A stretch of 58,478 bases of DNA from Actinomadura physcomitrii (GTDB taxonomy: Bacteria > Actinomycetota > Actinomycetes > Streptosporangiales > Streptosporangiaceae), in the NCBI RefSeq assembly GCF_008923205.2, contig NZ_WBMS02000060.1:1-58478 (forward strand), written 5' to 3'. Below, one piece after another: positions 50,382 through 57,859 of this stretch. The notes beneath the pieces are model-generated. The model saw nothing but the letters and a program-made list of their open reading frames with translations, had not been told where the DNA came from and did not search any database. Numbering within the stretch: the first letter of the stretch is position 1; each line of letters starts with the position of its first letter. The position numbers were made by a program, and so were the translations under genes.

Positions 50382-50864
50382 TCAGCTGGCCAGGACCTCG
50401 TCGAGCAGGGCCTCGGCCTTGTCCTCGTTGGTCTTCTCGGCGAGCGCGAGCTCGCTGACCAGGATCTGGCGCGCCTTGGCGAGCATGCGCTTCTCACCCG
50501 CCGACAGGCCGCGCTCCTTGTCGCGCCGCCAGAGGTCGCGGACGACCTCGGCGACCTTGTTCACATCGCCGGAGGCGAGCTTCTCGAGATTCGCCTTGTA
50601 CCGGCGCGACCAGTTGGTGGGCTCCTCGGTGTAGGGTGCGCGGAGCACCTCGAACACCTTCTCCAGACCCTCCTGGCCGACGACGTCCCGGACGCCCACG
50701 TCCTCGACGTTCTCGACCGGAACCTGCACTGTCAGGTCGCCCTTGTCGACCTTCAAGACCAGATAGGTCTTTTCCTCACCTTTGATGGTGCGAGTCTCGA
50801 TGGCCTCGATCCGAGCAGCCCCATGGTGGGGGTAGACGACGGTGTCGCCGACCTGGAAAGTCAT
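50382..50864 (-). CDS. carD: CarD-family RNA polymerase-binding regulator
   Basis: 160 aa. CarD stabilises open complexes at rRNA and other promoters and is essential in mycobacteria. The N-terminal RNAP-interaction domain is FQVGDTVVYPHHGAARIEAI, and the helical DNA-binding domain carries NWSRRYKANLEKL, VVRDLWRRDKERGLS and EKRMLAKARQILVSELA. The start ATG at 50864 has AGGGG upstream. A TTCAGG-N17-TACCCT promoter at 50892-50920 would give a leader of about 20 bases. Confidence 0.97.
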   Translation of the reverse strand: MTFQVGDTVVYPHHGAARIEAIETRTIKGEEKTYLVLKVDKGDLTVQVPVENVEDVGVRDVVGQEGLEKVFEVLRAPYTEEPTNWSRRYKANLEKLASGDVNKVAEVVRDLWRRDKERGLSAGEKRMLAKARQILVSELALAEKTNEDKAEALLDEVLAS

Positions 50865-51226
50865 GTGACAAGTACCCCTTCCGCTAGAACCAGGGTAGCA
50901 CGGAAACGAGCGTGCCTGAACCGGCCTTGCCGACATATGCGCAGGTCAAGCCACATATTGGGGTATTGACAAAGCCCTTTAATGGTGCATCGGGCACCTG
51001 TTCCCCGTACTCAGCGTGACCGGAGCACCACCAGTGCCCCCCCGGAACGCCTCTACCGCCAACCACCCCACGGATACAAGCGTCCCCGCCGCCGATCCGC
51101 CGGACGCGTCCCATACTGGAGGTGAACATGCCGCCCCGACCGGGTACGAAGCGGCCGGAAGGGACCGAACCGGGCAGTGGCCGGGCGGCGAGGCGGTGCC
51201 GGCGAGCGACGGCGAGGAGGTGCGGC
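50865..51226. other. 362-bp divergent intergenic region
   Basis: It lies between carD and the membrane protein at 51227. It is less GC-rich than the neighbours near 50940-50990. An open plus-strand frame (51016-51258) runs through it, but its composition and overlap with the better start at 51227 argue against a gene. A TTGACA at 50966 lacks a matching -10. Confidence 0.4.
50892..50920 (-). promoter_or_regulatory. Candidate carD promoter
   Basis: Minus strand: TTCAGG (50920-50915), 17-base spacer, TACCCT (50897-50892). A moderate match, in the right place for carD. Confidence 0.4.
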
Positions 51227-51988
51227 GTGAGGCCCGACGGCGACCCGGACCCCGATGACTACGGGCTCCCGCACGTGGACGTCGTCGTCCCCGATGACGC
51301 CCGCGAGCTGGACCGCGACGTGCTCGCCTACCGCCGCGAGGAGCGCCGCCGGCGGCGCCGCCGGCGGGTGCGCAGGGTCGTCCGCCCGGTCACCCGGTTC
51401 GGCGTCGCGATCCCGATCATCGCCGGGGCGCTGCTGGTCGCGCTGATCAGCGGGGCGCTGATGACGGCGTTCGGGCCGCGCCCGGCGCCGCGCCCGAAGG
51501 GCGTCGCGCTGGCCCCGAGCCCGTCCGCGGCGCCGGGCGAGATCGGCGGGCTGCTGCCGGCCGGCTCGGTGGACGTGGTGAACCGCGGCAAGAACGCCAG
51601 GGAACTGCGCGACCTGCGTCCCGCGGTGTTCGGCATCGTGCCGCCGGGCGCGCAGTGCCCGGGTGTCATCGCCGCGCTCGCGGGCAGCGCGCACGAGTAC
51701 GGCGTCCGGTTCCTGCTGGTGGCCGACCCGCGGCCGGCGGGCGGGCGGCAGCCGGTCCCGCTCAAGGACGTCAAGGCGTGCGCGGGCACCGCCCACGACG
51801 GCACGCCGGAGATCCTCGAGGACACGAATGCCCTGCTCGCGGGCGCCTACGTCCCGGCACCGGAAACGGCGGGGGGCGGGCTCACCGCAGTGTTCGTCCA
51901 GCCGGACGGCGTCGTCAAGAACGTCGTGCCGGGCGCGACGCCCGGGCCGGACCTCGTCCAGAAGGTCAAGTCGCTGAGATACGGCTGA
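51227..51988 (+). CDS. Single-pass membrane protein, function unknown
   Basis: 253 aa from a GTG at 51227 with GAGGAGG six bases upstream, preferred over the ATG at 51128. An acidic N-terminus (DGDPDPDDYGLPHVDVVVPD) and a strongly basic patch (EERRRRRRRRVRR) precede one membrane helix (FGVAIPIIAGALLVALISGA). About 150 extracellular residues follow with two cysteines and VFGIVPPGAQCPGV. Widespread in actinomycetes beside carD and lpqE, without an assigned role. Confidence 0.75.
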   Translation: MRPDGDPDPDDYGLPHVDVVVPDDARELDRDVLAYRREERRRRRRRRVRRVVRPVTRFGVAIPIIAGALLVALISGALMTAFGPRPAPRPKGVALAPSPSAAPGEIGGLLPAGSVDVVNRGKNARELRDLRPAVFGIVPPGAQCPGVIAALAGSAHEYGVRFLLVADPRPAGGRQPVPLKDVKACAGTAHDGTPEILEDTNALLAGAYVPAPETAGGGLTAVFVQPDGVVKNVVPGATPGPDLVQKVKSLRYG

Positions 51989-52111
51989 CATTTTCCGGCC
52001 GTGTCGCCACCCCGGATCAGGGTCCGCGCCGGTACCTCGCTACGCTTCCCCTGGCGTATCTCACGCCGCTCTCGTACTACCCAATGCCTTTTTCGCGAGG
52101 AGACCGACGCC

Positions 52112-53011
52112 GTGATCCGAAACAGCCGTCGAGTGGTCGCGCTCGCCGTCGCGGGCGCCGTCGCGATCGCACCGGTGATCTCCGGCTGCGGCGCCGGCGA
52201 GGAACCTCAGACCTCCGCTCCGACCCAGCTGACCGAGGGCGTCAACGCGTCCGTGCCGAAGAACAAGCCGGCCGCGGCGCAGATCGACATCCGCAACCTG
52301 TTCATCCTCGGGCCGAAGCCGGGCCAGACGCTGGCGCAGGGCGGCGCCGCGCCGCTGTACGCCACCATCGTCAACCAGGTGAAGGGCCGGCCGGACAAGC
52401 TCGTCTCGGTGAGCTCGCCGGCCTTCTCCCAGGTGAAGCTGCAGGGCGGCGGCGTGGTGATCCCGGCCGCCGCGCCGTCGGGTGAGGGCAGCGCGGTCAA
52501 GCTGATCGGCCAGACGATCGCCCCCGCCGTCTCCCCGACCGCGTCGCCGACGGGCAAGAAGGGGAAGAAGTCGCCGGGTGCCACCGAGTCCCCGAACGCG
52601 ACCGGCACGCCCGTCACGCCGGGCCCGACGGGCACCGGCGAGGCGCCGGGCGGGAGCCCGTCGGCTGCGTCCAGCAACACCCCGTCGGCGCCGCCGCAGA
52701 CCGCCTCGGTGCCCTCGCCGGGGGCCGGCACGGGCCCGCTGGTGGTGCTGAGCGGCGCGACGCGGCAGTTCGTCGGCGGCGAGCACATCATGGTGACGCT
52801 GCAGTTCGAGCAGGCCGGCTCCGTGCAGGTGCAGGTGCCGGTGATCCCGCAGCAGGGCGAGTACGAGACCTACCCGGCCGCGCCGGTGACCGGGACGACG
52901 CCGGGGACCGAGACGGCGCCGACCACCTCGGCGTCCCCGTCCCCGGACGTGTCCGGCGGTTCCGGCACGAGCGCCGGCTCCCCGACGCCCACCGGCTCCG
53001 CCACCCCGTAA
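52112..53011 (+). CDS. LpqE-like lipoprotein
   Basis: 299 aa from a GTG with GAGGAG upstream. Lipoprotein signal with lipobox ISGC (about residues 23-26). The mature part has a PCuAC-like beta core (QIDIRNLFILGPKPGQTLAQ, APLYATIVNQ, LVSVSSPAFSQVKLQ, then ATRQFVGGEHIMVTLQFEQA) interrupted by a Ser/Pro/Thr-rich segment of about 90 residues and ending in another. In M. tuberculosis lpqE lies next to carD in the same divergent arrangement, which supports the call. Role in copper handling is only by fold. Confidence 0.75.
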   Translation: MIRNSRRVVALAVAGAVAIAPVISGCGAGEEPQTSAPTQLTEGVNASVPKNKPAAAQIDIRNLFILGPKPGQTLAQGGAAPLYATIVNQVKGRPDKLVSVSSPAFSQVKLQGGGVVIPAAAPSGEGSAVKLIGQTIAPAVSPTASPTGKKGKKSPGATESPNATGTPVTPGPTGTGEAPGGSPSAASSNTPSAPPQTASVPSPGAGTGPLVVLSGATRQFVGGEHIMVTLQFEQAGSVQVQVPVIPQQGEYETYPAAPVTGTTPGTETAPTTSASPSPDVSGGSGTSAGSPTPTGSATP

Positions 53012-53024
53012 GACCCCGGAACGA

Positions 53025-53064
53025 GAGAACGGCCCGTACGGCACTCGCCGTACGGGCCGTTCTC
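53025..53064. terminator. Bidirectional terminator
   Basis: 18-bp perfect stem (core 53027-53042 / 53047-53062) with a 4-base loop between the convergent lpqE-like and phoP genes. Confidence 0.85.
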
Positions 53065-53082
53065 CGCGTCGATCAGGGTCGA

Positions 53083-53763
53083 TCAGGGCTCGAACTTGTA
53101 GCCGAGGCCGCGGACGGTGACGATGTAGCGCGGCGAGGACGGGGTCGCCTCGATCTTGGCGCGCAGCCGCTTGATGTGGACGTCGAGGGTCTTGGTGTCG
53201 CCGACGTAGTCGGCGCCCCAGACGCGGTCGATCAGCTGCATGCGGGTCAGGACGCGGCCGGCGTTGCGCAACAGCACCTCGAGCAGCTCGAACTCCTTCA
53301 GCGGGAGCTGGACGGGGGCGCCGCCGACGCTGACCACGTGCCGTTCCACGTCCATCCGGACCGGTCCGGCCTCCAGGGTGGCGGGGGCGAGCTCCTCGAC
53401 CTCGCCCTGGCGGCGCAGCACGGCGCGCATGCGGGCGATCAGCTCGCGGGTGGAGAACGGCTTGGTGACGTAGTCGTCGGCGCCGAGCTCCAGGCCGACG
53501 ACCTTGTCGACCTCGCTGTCCTTGGCGGTGAGCATGATCACCGGCACGCTGGACTTCGTGCGCAGCTCCCGGCAGACCTCGGTGCCCGGCAGGCCGGGCA
53601 GCATCAGGTCGAGCAGCACCAGGTCGGCACCGTTGCGCTCGAAGATGTCCAGCGCGTCGGGGCCGGTGGCCGCGACGGCGACCTCGAAGCCCTCCTTGCG
53701 CAGGTTGTACGACAGTGCGTCGCTGAACGACTCCTCGTCTTCAACGACGAGCACGCGGGTCAC
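53083..53763 (-). CDS. phoP: Phosphate response regulator PhoP/RegX3
   Basis: A 226-aa OmpR-type regulator. Receiver domain: acidic pocket VVEDEE, phosphoacceptor Asp in LVLLDLMLPG (about 52), Thr in VIMLTAKDS, Lys in DYVTKPFST. The winged-helix domain has LKEFELLEVLLRNAGRVLTR and KTLDVHIKRLRAKIE. The GTG start overlaps the phoR stop (GTGA). It activates phosphate-starvation genes through PHO boxes; one array lies upstream of phoR and phoU at 55025. Confidence 0.94.
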   Translation of the reverse strand: MTRVLVVEDEESFSDALSYNLRKEGFEVAVAATGPDALDIFERNGADLVLLDLMLPGLPGTEVCRELRTKSSVPVIMLTAKDSEVDKVVGLELGADDYVTKPFSTRELIARMRAVLRRQGEVEELAPATLEAGPVRMDVERHVVSVGGAPVQLPLKEFELLEVLLRNAGRVLTRMQLIDRVWGADYVGDTKTLDVHIKRLRAKIEATPSSPRYIVTVRGLGYKFEP

Positions 53764-54962
53764 GGTGTTGCCTCCCGGGCGGTTTCCATTGCGGCCCTCT
53801 CGACGGGCTTTACTGCGGGCACGGGCGGGTCGATGAGGGGGAGCCGGAGCGTGAACGTCGACCCGGACCCCTCCTTGCTCCACACCGTCACCTCGCCGCC
53901 GTGCTTGGTGGTGACGTGCTTGACGATGGCCAGGCCGAGGCCGGTGCCGCCGGTCTGGCGCGAGCGGGCGGGGTCGACCCGGTAGAACCGCTCGAAGATC
54001 CGCTCGATCTCGGTCTCCGGGATGCCGATGCCCTGGTCGGTGACGTTGATCTCGACGTGCCGGTCCTCGCACCGGCGGGCGGACACGACGACCCGGGTGT
54101 GCTCCGGGCTGTAGGCGACGGCGTTGTCGATCAGGTTGCGCAGCGCGGTGATGAGCAGCTCCGCGTCGCCGCGCACCCGCAGTCCCTCCTGCCCGCCGCC
54201 GGCCAGCTCGATGTCCTTGCTGGACGCCTTGATCTGGCAGCGGTCGATGGCCTCGGCGGTGATCTCGTCGAGCCGGACGGGCCGCAGTTCGGGCAGCGGT
54301 TCGTCGCCCTGGATGCGCGACAGGGTCATCAGGTCCTGGACGAGGTTGGTGAGCCGGACGGACTCGTACTGCATGCGCCCGGCGAAGCGGCGGACGGCAT
54401 CGGGGTCGTCGGCGGCGCCCTCGACGGTCTCGGCGAGCAGCGACAGGGCGCCGACGGGGGTCTTCAGCTCGTGGCTGACGTTGGCGACGAAGTCGCGGCG
54501 GATGGCCTCGGTGCGGCGCATCTCGGTGAGGTCCTCGGCGAGGACGAGGACGAGGCCGTGGGAGCCGAGCGGCGCGACGCGGACCGCGAACCAGCGGCCC
54601 TCGGCGCGGCCGCGGCGGCGGGTCTCGCCGACCTGGATCTCGGTCTCGCGGATCTCGCCGTCGCGGCGGACGAGGCGGGCCATGGCGAGCAGCTCGTCGA
54701 CGACGAGGCGGTCGCCGCTGACCATGCCGAACGCGCGGGCGGCGGAGCTGGCCCGCAGCACCCGGTCCTCGGCGTCCAGGACGACGGCCGAGGACCGCAG
54801 GACGCTGAGCACCGAGGCGACCCCCGGTGGGACGCCTCCGGCGGGCGCCGCCGGGGACGCCGTCCGCTGGGCTCGCTCGCTCACGCGCACCGCCAATCCA
54901 GTCGCGAGCCCGATCGCGAGCCCGGCAAGCCCGGTCAGGCTCGCGACGATTTCGACCTCCAC
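53760..54962 (-). CDS. phoR: Phosphate sensor histidine kinase PhoR/SenX3
   Basis: 400 aa from a GTG. A short N-terminal membrane anchor (VASLTGLAGLAIGLATGLAV) precedes a PAS-like domain (SSAVVLDAEDRVLRASSAAR), then the HisKA site FVANVSHELKTPVGAL and the ATPase with N-box NLIDNAVAY, G1 VTDQGIGIPETE, FERFYRV and G2 GGTGLGLAIVKH. It has no large extracellular sensor, as for SenX3, which senses through the Pst/PhoU system; phoU is divergent next door. Confidence 0.94.
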   Translation of the reverse strand: MEVEIVASLTGLAGLAIGLATGLAVRVSERAQRTASPAAPAGGVPPGVASVLSVLRSSAVVLDAEDRVLRASSAARAFGMVSGDRLVVDELLAMARLVRRDGEIRETEIQVGETRRRGRAEGRWFAVRVAPLGSHGLVLVLAEDLTEMRRTEAIRRDFVANVSHELKTPVGALSLLAETVEGAADDPDAVRRFAGRMQYESVRLTNLVQDLMTLSRIQGDEPLPELRPVRLDEITAEAIDRCQIKASSKDIELAGGGQEGLRVRGDAELLITALRNLIDNAVAYSPEHTRVVVSARRCEDRHVEINVTDQGIGIPETEIERIFERFYRVDPARSRQTGGTGLGLAIVKHVTTKHGGEVTVWSKEGSGSTFTLRLPLIDPPVPAVKPVERAAMETAREATP

Positions 54963-55024
54963 ACCACGGATCGTAAGCGGCGTTTCGAGGGCGGCCGCCC
55001 GGCGGCCTGCCTGAACGGAGTCTC

Positions 55025-55068
55025 GTTCCTCGAAAGTTCACCTTCTTATACGGAAGGGTTCATGCTGG
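55025..55068. promoter_or_regulatory. PHO-box array between phoR and phoU
   Basis: Four 11-bp units in register: GTTCCTC-GAAA (55025), GTTCACC-TTCT (55036), TATACGG-AAGG (55047, weak) and GTTCATG-CTGG (55058). Streptomyces PhoP binds direct repeats of GTTCACC-N4, so three of four units fit. The location between phoRP and phoU is the known autoregulatory site. Confidence 0.75.
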
Positions 55069-55142
55069 TGGGGCAGGCTGTTGCGTGGGCGGGTCCGCCC
55101 AGAATGACCGTCTTTCGCCCCCTTTGCCCCAAGGAATCCCAA

Positions 55143-55805
55143 TTGCGTGACGCGTATCACGAGGAGCTCGACTCCCTCTCCGACAAGCTGGTGGAGATGA
55201 CCCGGCTCGTCCGCTCCGCGATGGCGCGCGCGGTCACCGCGCTGCTGGACGCGGACCTGCGGCTGTCGGAGGAGGTCATCAGCGGGGACGAGCACGTCAA
55301 CAAGATCGACGCGGAGATCGAGGAGACGGTCTTCGACCTGATGGCCCGGCAGCAGCCGGTCGCCGGCGACCTGCGCACCCTGATCACCGCGCTGCGGATG
55401 AGCGGCGACCTGGAGCGGATGGGCGACCTCGCGGTGCACATCGCCAAGACGGCCCGCCGCCGCCACCCCGAGTCGGCCGTCCCGCCCGAGCTGCAGGCCA
55501 CCGTGCTGGAGATGGGCCAGATCGCCGAGCGGATGATCGCCAAGACGGGCAGCGTGATCGCGTCCCAGGACGTCGAGATGGGCCTGGAGCTCGACGCCGA
55601 CGACGACCAGATGGACCGCCTGCACCGCCGCCTGTTCGACATCCTGCTGTCCCCCAAGTGGAAGCACGGCGTCGAGCCGGCCGTCGACATCACGCTCGCC
55701 GGACGGTACTTCGAGCGCTTCGCCGACCACGCCGTCCACGTCGCGGAGAACGTCGTCTACCTGGTCACCGGGCAGCGCCCCGAGGAGATCACCGACCTCG
55801 CCTGA
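55143..55805 (+). CDS. phoU: Phosphate transport/signalling regulator PhoU
   Basis: 220 aa from a TTG at 55143 (AAGGA seven bases upstream), which gives the usual length; an upstream ATG at 55105 would add 13 residues. Two three-helix PhoU repeats with metal-binding clusters: RMSGDLERMGDLAVHIAKTA and ITLAGRYFERFADHAVHVAE. PhoU links the Pst transporter to PhoR and suppresses signalling when phosphate is plentiful. It is divergent from phoR across the PHO boxes. Confidence 0.95.
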   Translation: MRDAYHEELDSLSDKLVEMTRLVRSAMARAVTALLDADLRLSEEVISGDEHVNKIDAEIEETVFDLMARQQPVAGDLRTLITALRMSGDLERMGDLAVHIAKTARRRHPESAVPPELQATVLEMGQIAERMIAKTGSVIASQDVEMGLELDADDDQMDRLHRRLFDILLSPKWKHGVEPAVDITLAGRYFERFADHAVHVAENVVYLVTGQRPEEITDLA

Positions 55806-55840
55806 CCCGCCGCGACCGGGGCGGGCCCGCCCCGGCGCGG

Positions 55841-56452
55841 TCAGGCCGGCTGCGCGACGAGGGCGCCGTTGGCGAGCGCCCGCATGCCGAGCTTCAGGTC
55901 CTGCGGCGTGACGTCGTCCATCAGCAGCCGCTGCAGCAGGTAGCCGGGCATGATCGCGAAGAGGGTCTTGCTCGCGGCCTCGATGTCGGTGCCCGCCGGC
56001 AGCCGCCCGTCGTCGGCGAGCCGCCGCAGGTAGCCGCCCCAGATCTCGCGCAGCCGGGCGAACGACCCGGTGAGGTGGTCGGCGAGGTCGGCGTCGTGCA
56101 TGGCGAGGGCCCAGGCCTGCGGCGCGAGCCGGACGGGCCCGTCCTCGCCGGACAGGCCGGTGAGCCGGTCGGCGAGCAGTTCGAGGATCTCGTCCAGCGG
56201 GAGCAGCCGGTCGCCGGTGGTGAGGTCGGTGAGGAAGGCCTGCAGGTCGCCGACCACGGCCATCAGGTTGGCGGCGACGATCTCGTTCTTGCTCTTGAAG
56301 TACCGGTACACGGCCCCGGCCGACAGCCCGGACTCCGCGAAGATGTCCTGCATGGACGTCTCGTGGACGCCCTTGCGGACGAAGCACCGGCGCGCGGCGT
56401 CGAGGATCTGGTGGCGGCGGCGCTCGAGGTGCTCCTCGCTGACCCGGGGCAT
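55841..56452 (-). CDS. TetR-family regulator
   Basis: 203 aa from the ATG at 56452; the frame is open for 15 more codons but these cover the operator. HTH: TSMQDIFAESGLSAGAVYRYF. The C-terminal domain is of the common TetR_C type with a Trp-rich helix (RLREIWGGYLRRL). Divergent from a membrane protein gene, with a perfect palindrome between, so it probably represses both. Confidence 0.92.
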   Translation of the reverse strand: MPRVSEEHLERRRHQILDAARRCFVRKGVHETSMQDIFAESGLSAGAVYRYFKSKNEIVAANLMAVVGDLQAFLTDLTTGDRLLPLDEILELLADRLTGLSGEDGPVRLAPQAWALAMHDADLADHLTGSFARLREIWGGYLRRLADDGRLPAGTDIEAASKTLFAIMPGYLLQRLLMDDVTPQDLKLGMRALANGALVAQPA

Positions 56453-56464
56453 ACCGCCAATATA

Positions 56465-56480
56465 AAACGAACGTTCGTTT
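56465..56480. promoter_or_regulatory. TetR operator
   Basis: AAACGAACGTTCGTTT, a perfect 16-bp palindrome 13 bases upstream of the tetR start. A weaker related site with GAACGGACATTCGC lies at 56528-56541 near the permease gene. Confidence 0.8.
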
Positions 56481-56560
56481 CTTGACAAGCCCGACACCGC
56501 GGTGCGAGGCTACCGGAGTACTAAAAAGAACGGACATTCGCTTTTCTTGAGGAGCCGGCC

Positions 56561-57556
56561 ATGAAGTCCTCCCCCGCGGTGCGCGCCCTGGGCGTCGCCG
56601 TCGGCGCCGCGCTGCTGCAGCTGATCATGATCACCGCCTTCGCGTGGCCGTCCGCCCACCTCGCGCCGCGCCGGCTGCCCGTCGTCGTCACCGGTCCCGC
56701 GGCCGGCCCGGTCGCCGAGCGGCTGGCGAACGCCCGGCCGGGCGCGTTCGCCGTCACGACCCGTCCCGACGAGGCGTCCGCGCGCAGGGCCATCGCCGAC
56801 CGCGACGCCTACGGCGCGATCGTCACGGCGCCGACCGGCGTCCGCGTGCTCACCGCGTCCGCCGCGTCGCCGGCCGTCGCGCAGCAGCTCGACGCGCTGG
56901 CCCAGGTGTTCGCCCCGAAGCGGGACGCGGCGGTGAACGCGGCCCCCGCCGTCCAGGACGTCGTCGCGGCCGACCCCGACGACCCGCGCGGGGCCGGGTT
57001 CGGCGGCATGGCGCTCCCGCTGATCATGTCGTCGATCGCCGGGGCCGCCCTGCTCACCTTCGCGGTCCGCCGGCCGGCCTGGCGGGCCGCGGGCGTCCTG
57101 CTGTTCGCGCTGCTCGGCGGCCTCGGCTCGGCGGCCCTCGCGCAGGGCTGGATGTCGCTGCTGCCGGGCCCCTACCTCGCCATCGCCGCCGTCGTGGCGG
57201 CCACGATCGCGGCGGTCACCTGCACCGTCGCGGGCCTGGCAGCCCTCGGACGGGCCGGGCTCGGCGTCGGCGGCGTCCTGTTCCTGCTGGTCGGCAACCC
57301 GCTGTCCGCAGCGACCTCCGCCCCCGAGCTGCTGCCCCGGCCGTGGGGCGAGATCGGCCAGTACCTCCCGCCCGGCGCGAGCGCGACCCTGCTGCGCTCG
57401 GCCGCCTTCTTCGACGGCGCCGGCGCCGCGCGCCCGATCGCGGTGCTGGCCGGCTGGACGGTGCTCGGCGCCGTCCTCCTCGCGATCGGCGCCCGGCGCG
57501 CCCGCGCCGTACGGCCGGACGCGGACGTCCGCGCTCCCGAGCCCGCGCTCACCTGA
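56561..57556 (+). CDS. Multi-pass membrane protein, ABC-2/YhgE-like permease
   Basis: 331 aa, ATG with GAGGAG upstream. One N-terminal helix, about 120 extracellular residues (LPVVVTGPAAGPVAERLANA, ARRAIADRDAYGAIV), then five helices ending in a short cytoplasmic tail. This is the half-size YhgE/Pip or DUF3533-like layout. No ATPase gene is adjacent. Its regulation by the divergent TetR suggests export or stress adaptation of the envelope. Confidence 0.75.
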   Translation: MKSSPAVRALGVAVGAALLQLIMITAFAWPSAHLAPRRLPVVVTGPAAGPVAERLANARPGAFAVTTRPDEASARRAIADRDAYGAIVTAPTGVRVLTASAASPAVAQQLDALAQVFAPKRDAAVNAAPAVQDVVAADPDDPRGAGFGGMALPLIMSSIAGAALLTFAVRRPAWRAAGVLLFALLGGLGSAALAQGWMSLLPGPYLAIAAVVAATIAAVTCTVAGLAALGRAGLGVGGVLFLLVGNPLSAATSAPELLPRPWGEIGQYLPPGASATLLRSAAFFDGAGAARPIAVLAGWTVLGAVLLAIGARRARAVRPDADVRAPEPALT

Positions 57557-57563
57557 ACATCCC

Positions 57564-57592
57564 GCCCTTCCGGGAGACCGTCCCGGAAGGGC
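57564..57592. terminator. Bidirectional terminator
   Basis: 12-bp perfect stem GCCCTTCCGGGA / TCCCGGAAGGGC, 5-base loop, between the permease gene and the decarboxylase remnant. Confidence 0.8.
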
Positions 57593-57602
57593 CCGGCCGC
57601 GG

Positions 57603-57859
57603 TCAGGACAGGTTGCTGATCGGGAGCAGGCCGCGCTCGCCGAACACCTTCTTGGCGACGAGCGTGGCGTTGATCGACCGGGGCATCCCCGCGTACACGG
57701 CCGTGTGCAGCAGCGCCTCGGCGACCTCCGTGGCGGTCAGCCCGACGTTCAGCGCGGCGTTGACATGCACCTCCAGCTCCGGCTCGCAGCCGCCCAGGGC
57801 GGCCAGCACGCCGAGCGTGACGAGCTGCCGGTCGCGGGCGGGCAGCTCCGGCCGGTCGG
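57603..57859 (-). pseudogene. 5'-truncated carboxymuconolactone decarboxylase family gene
   Basis: The readable frame covers about 85 residues: ELPARDRQLVTLGVLAALGG, the core CEPELEVHVNAALNVGLTATE, and LLHTAVYAGMPRSINATLVA. This is the CMD/AhpD-like fold of gamma-carboxymuconolactone decarboxylases, but the N-terminal part (roughly 40-50 residues) is absent and no start is present. The frame continues without a stop into the LysR fragment on the other strand at about 57,860. Confidence 0.7.

Noticed and set aside
50966..50994. Plus-strand promoter starting with TTGACA
   Set aside because: The -35 is perfect, but no acceptable -10 occurs at 15-19 bases (ATCGGG or similar).
51016..51258. 80-codon plus-strand gene before the membrane protein
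   Set aside because: It overlaps the better start at 51227, has no ribosome site or family similarity, and its codon pattern is weak.
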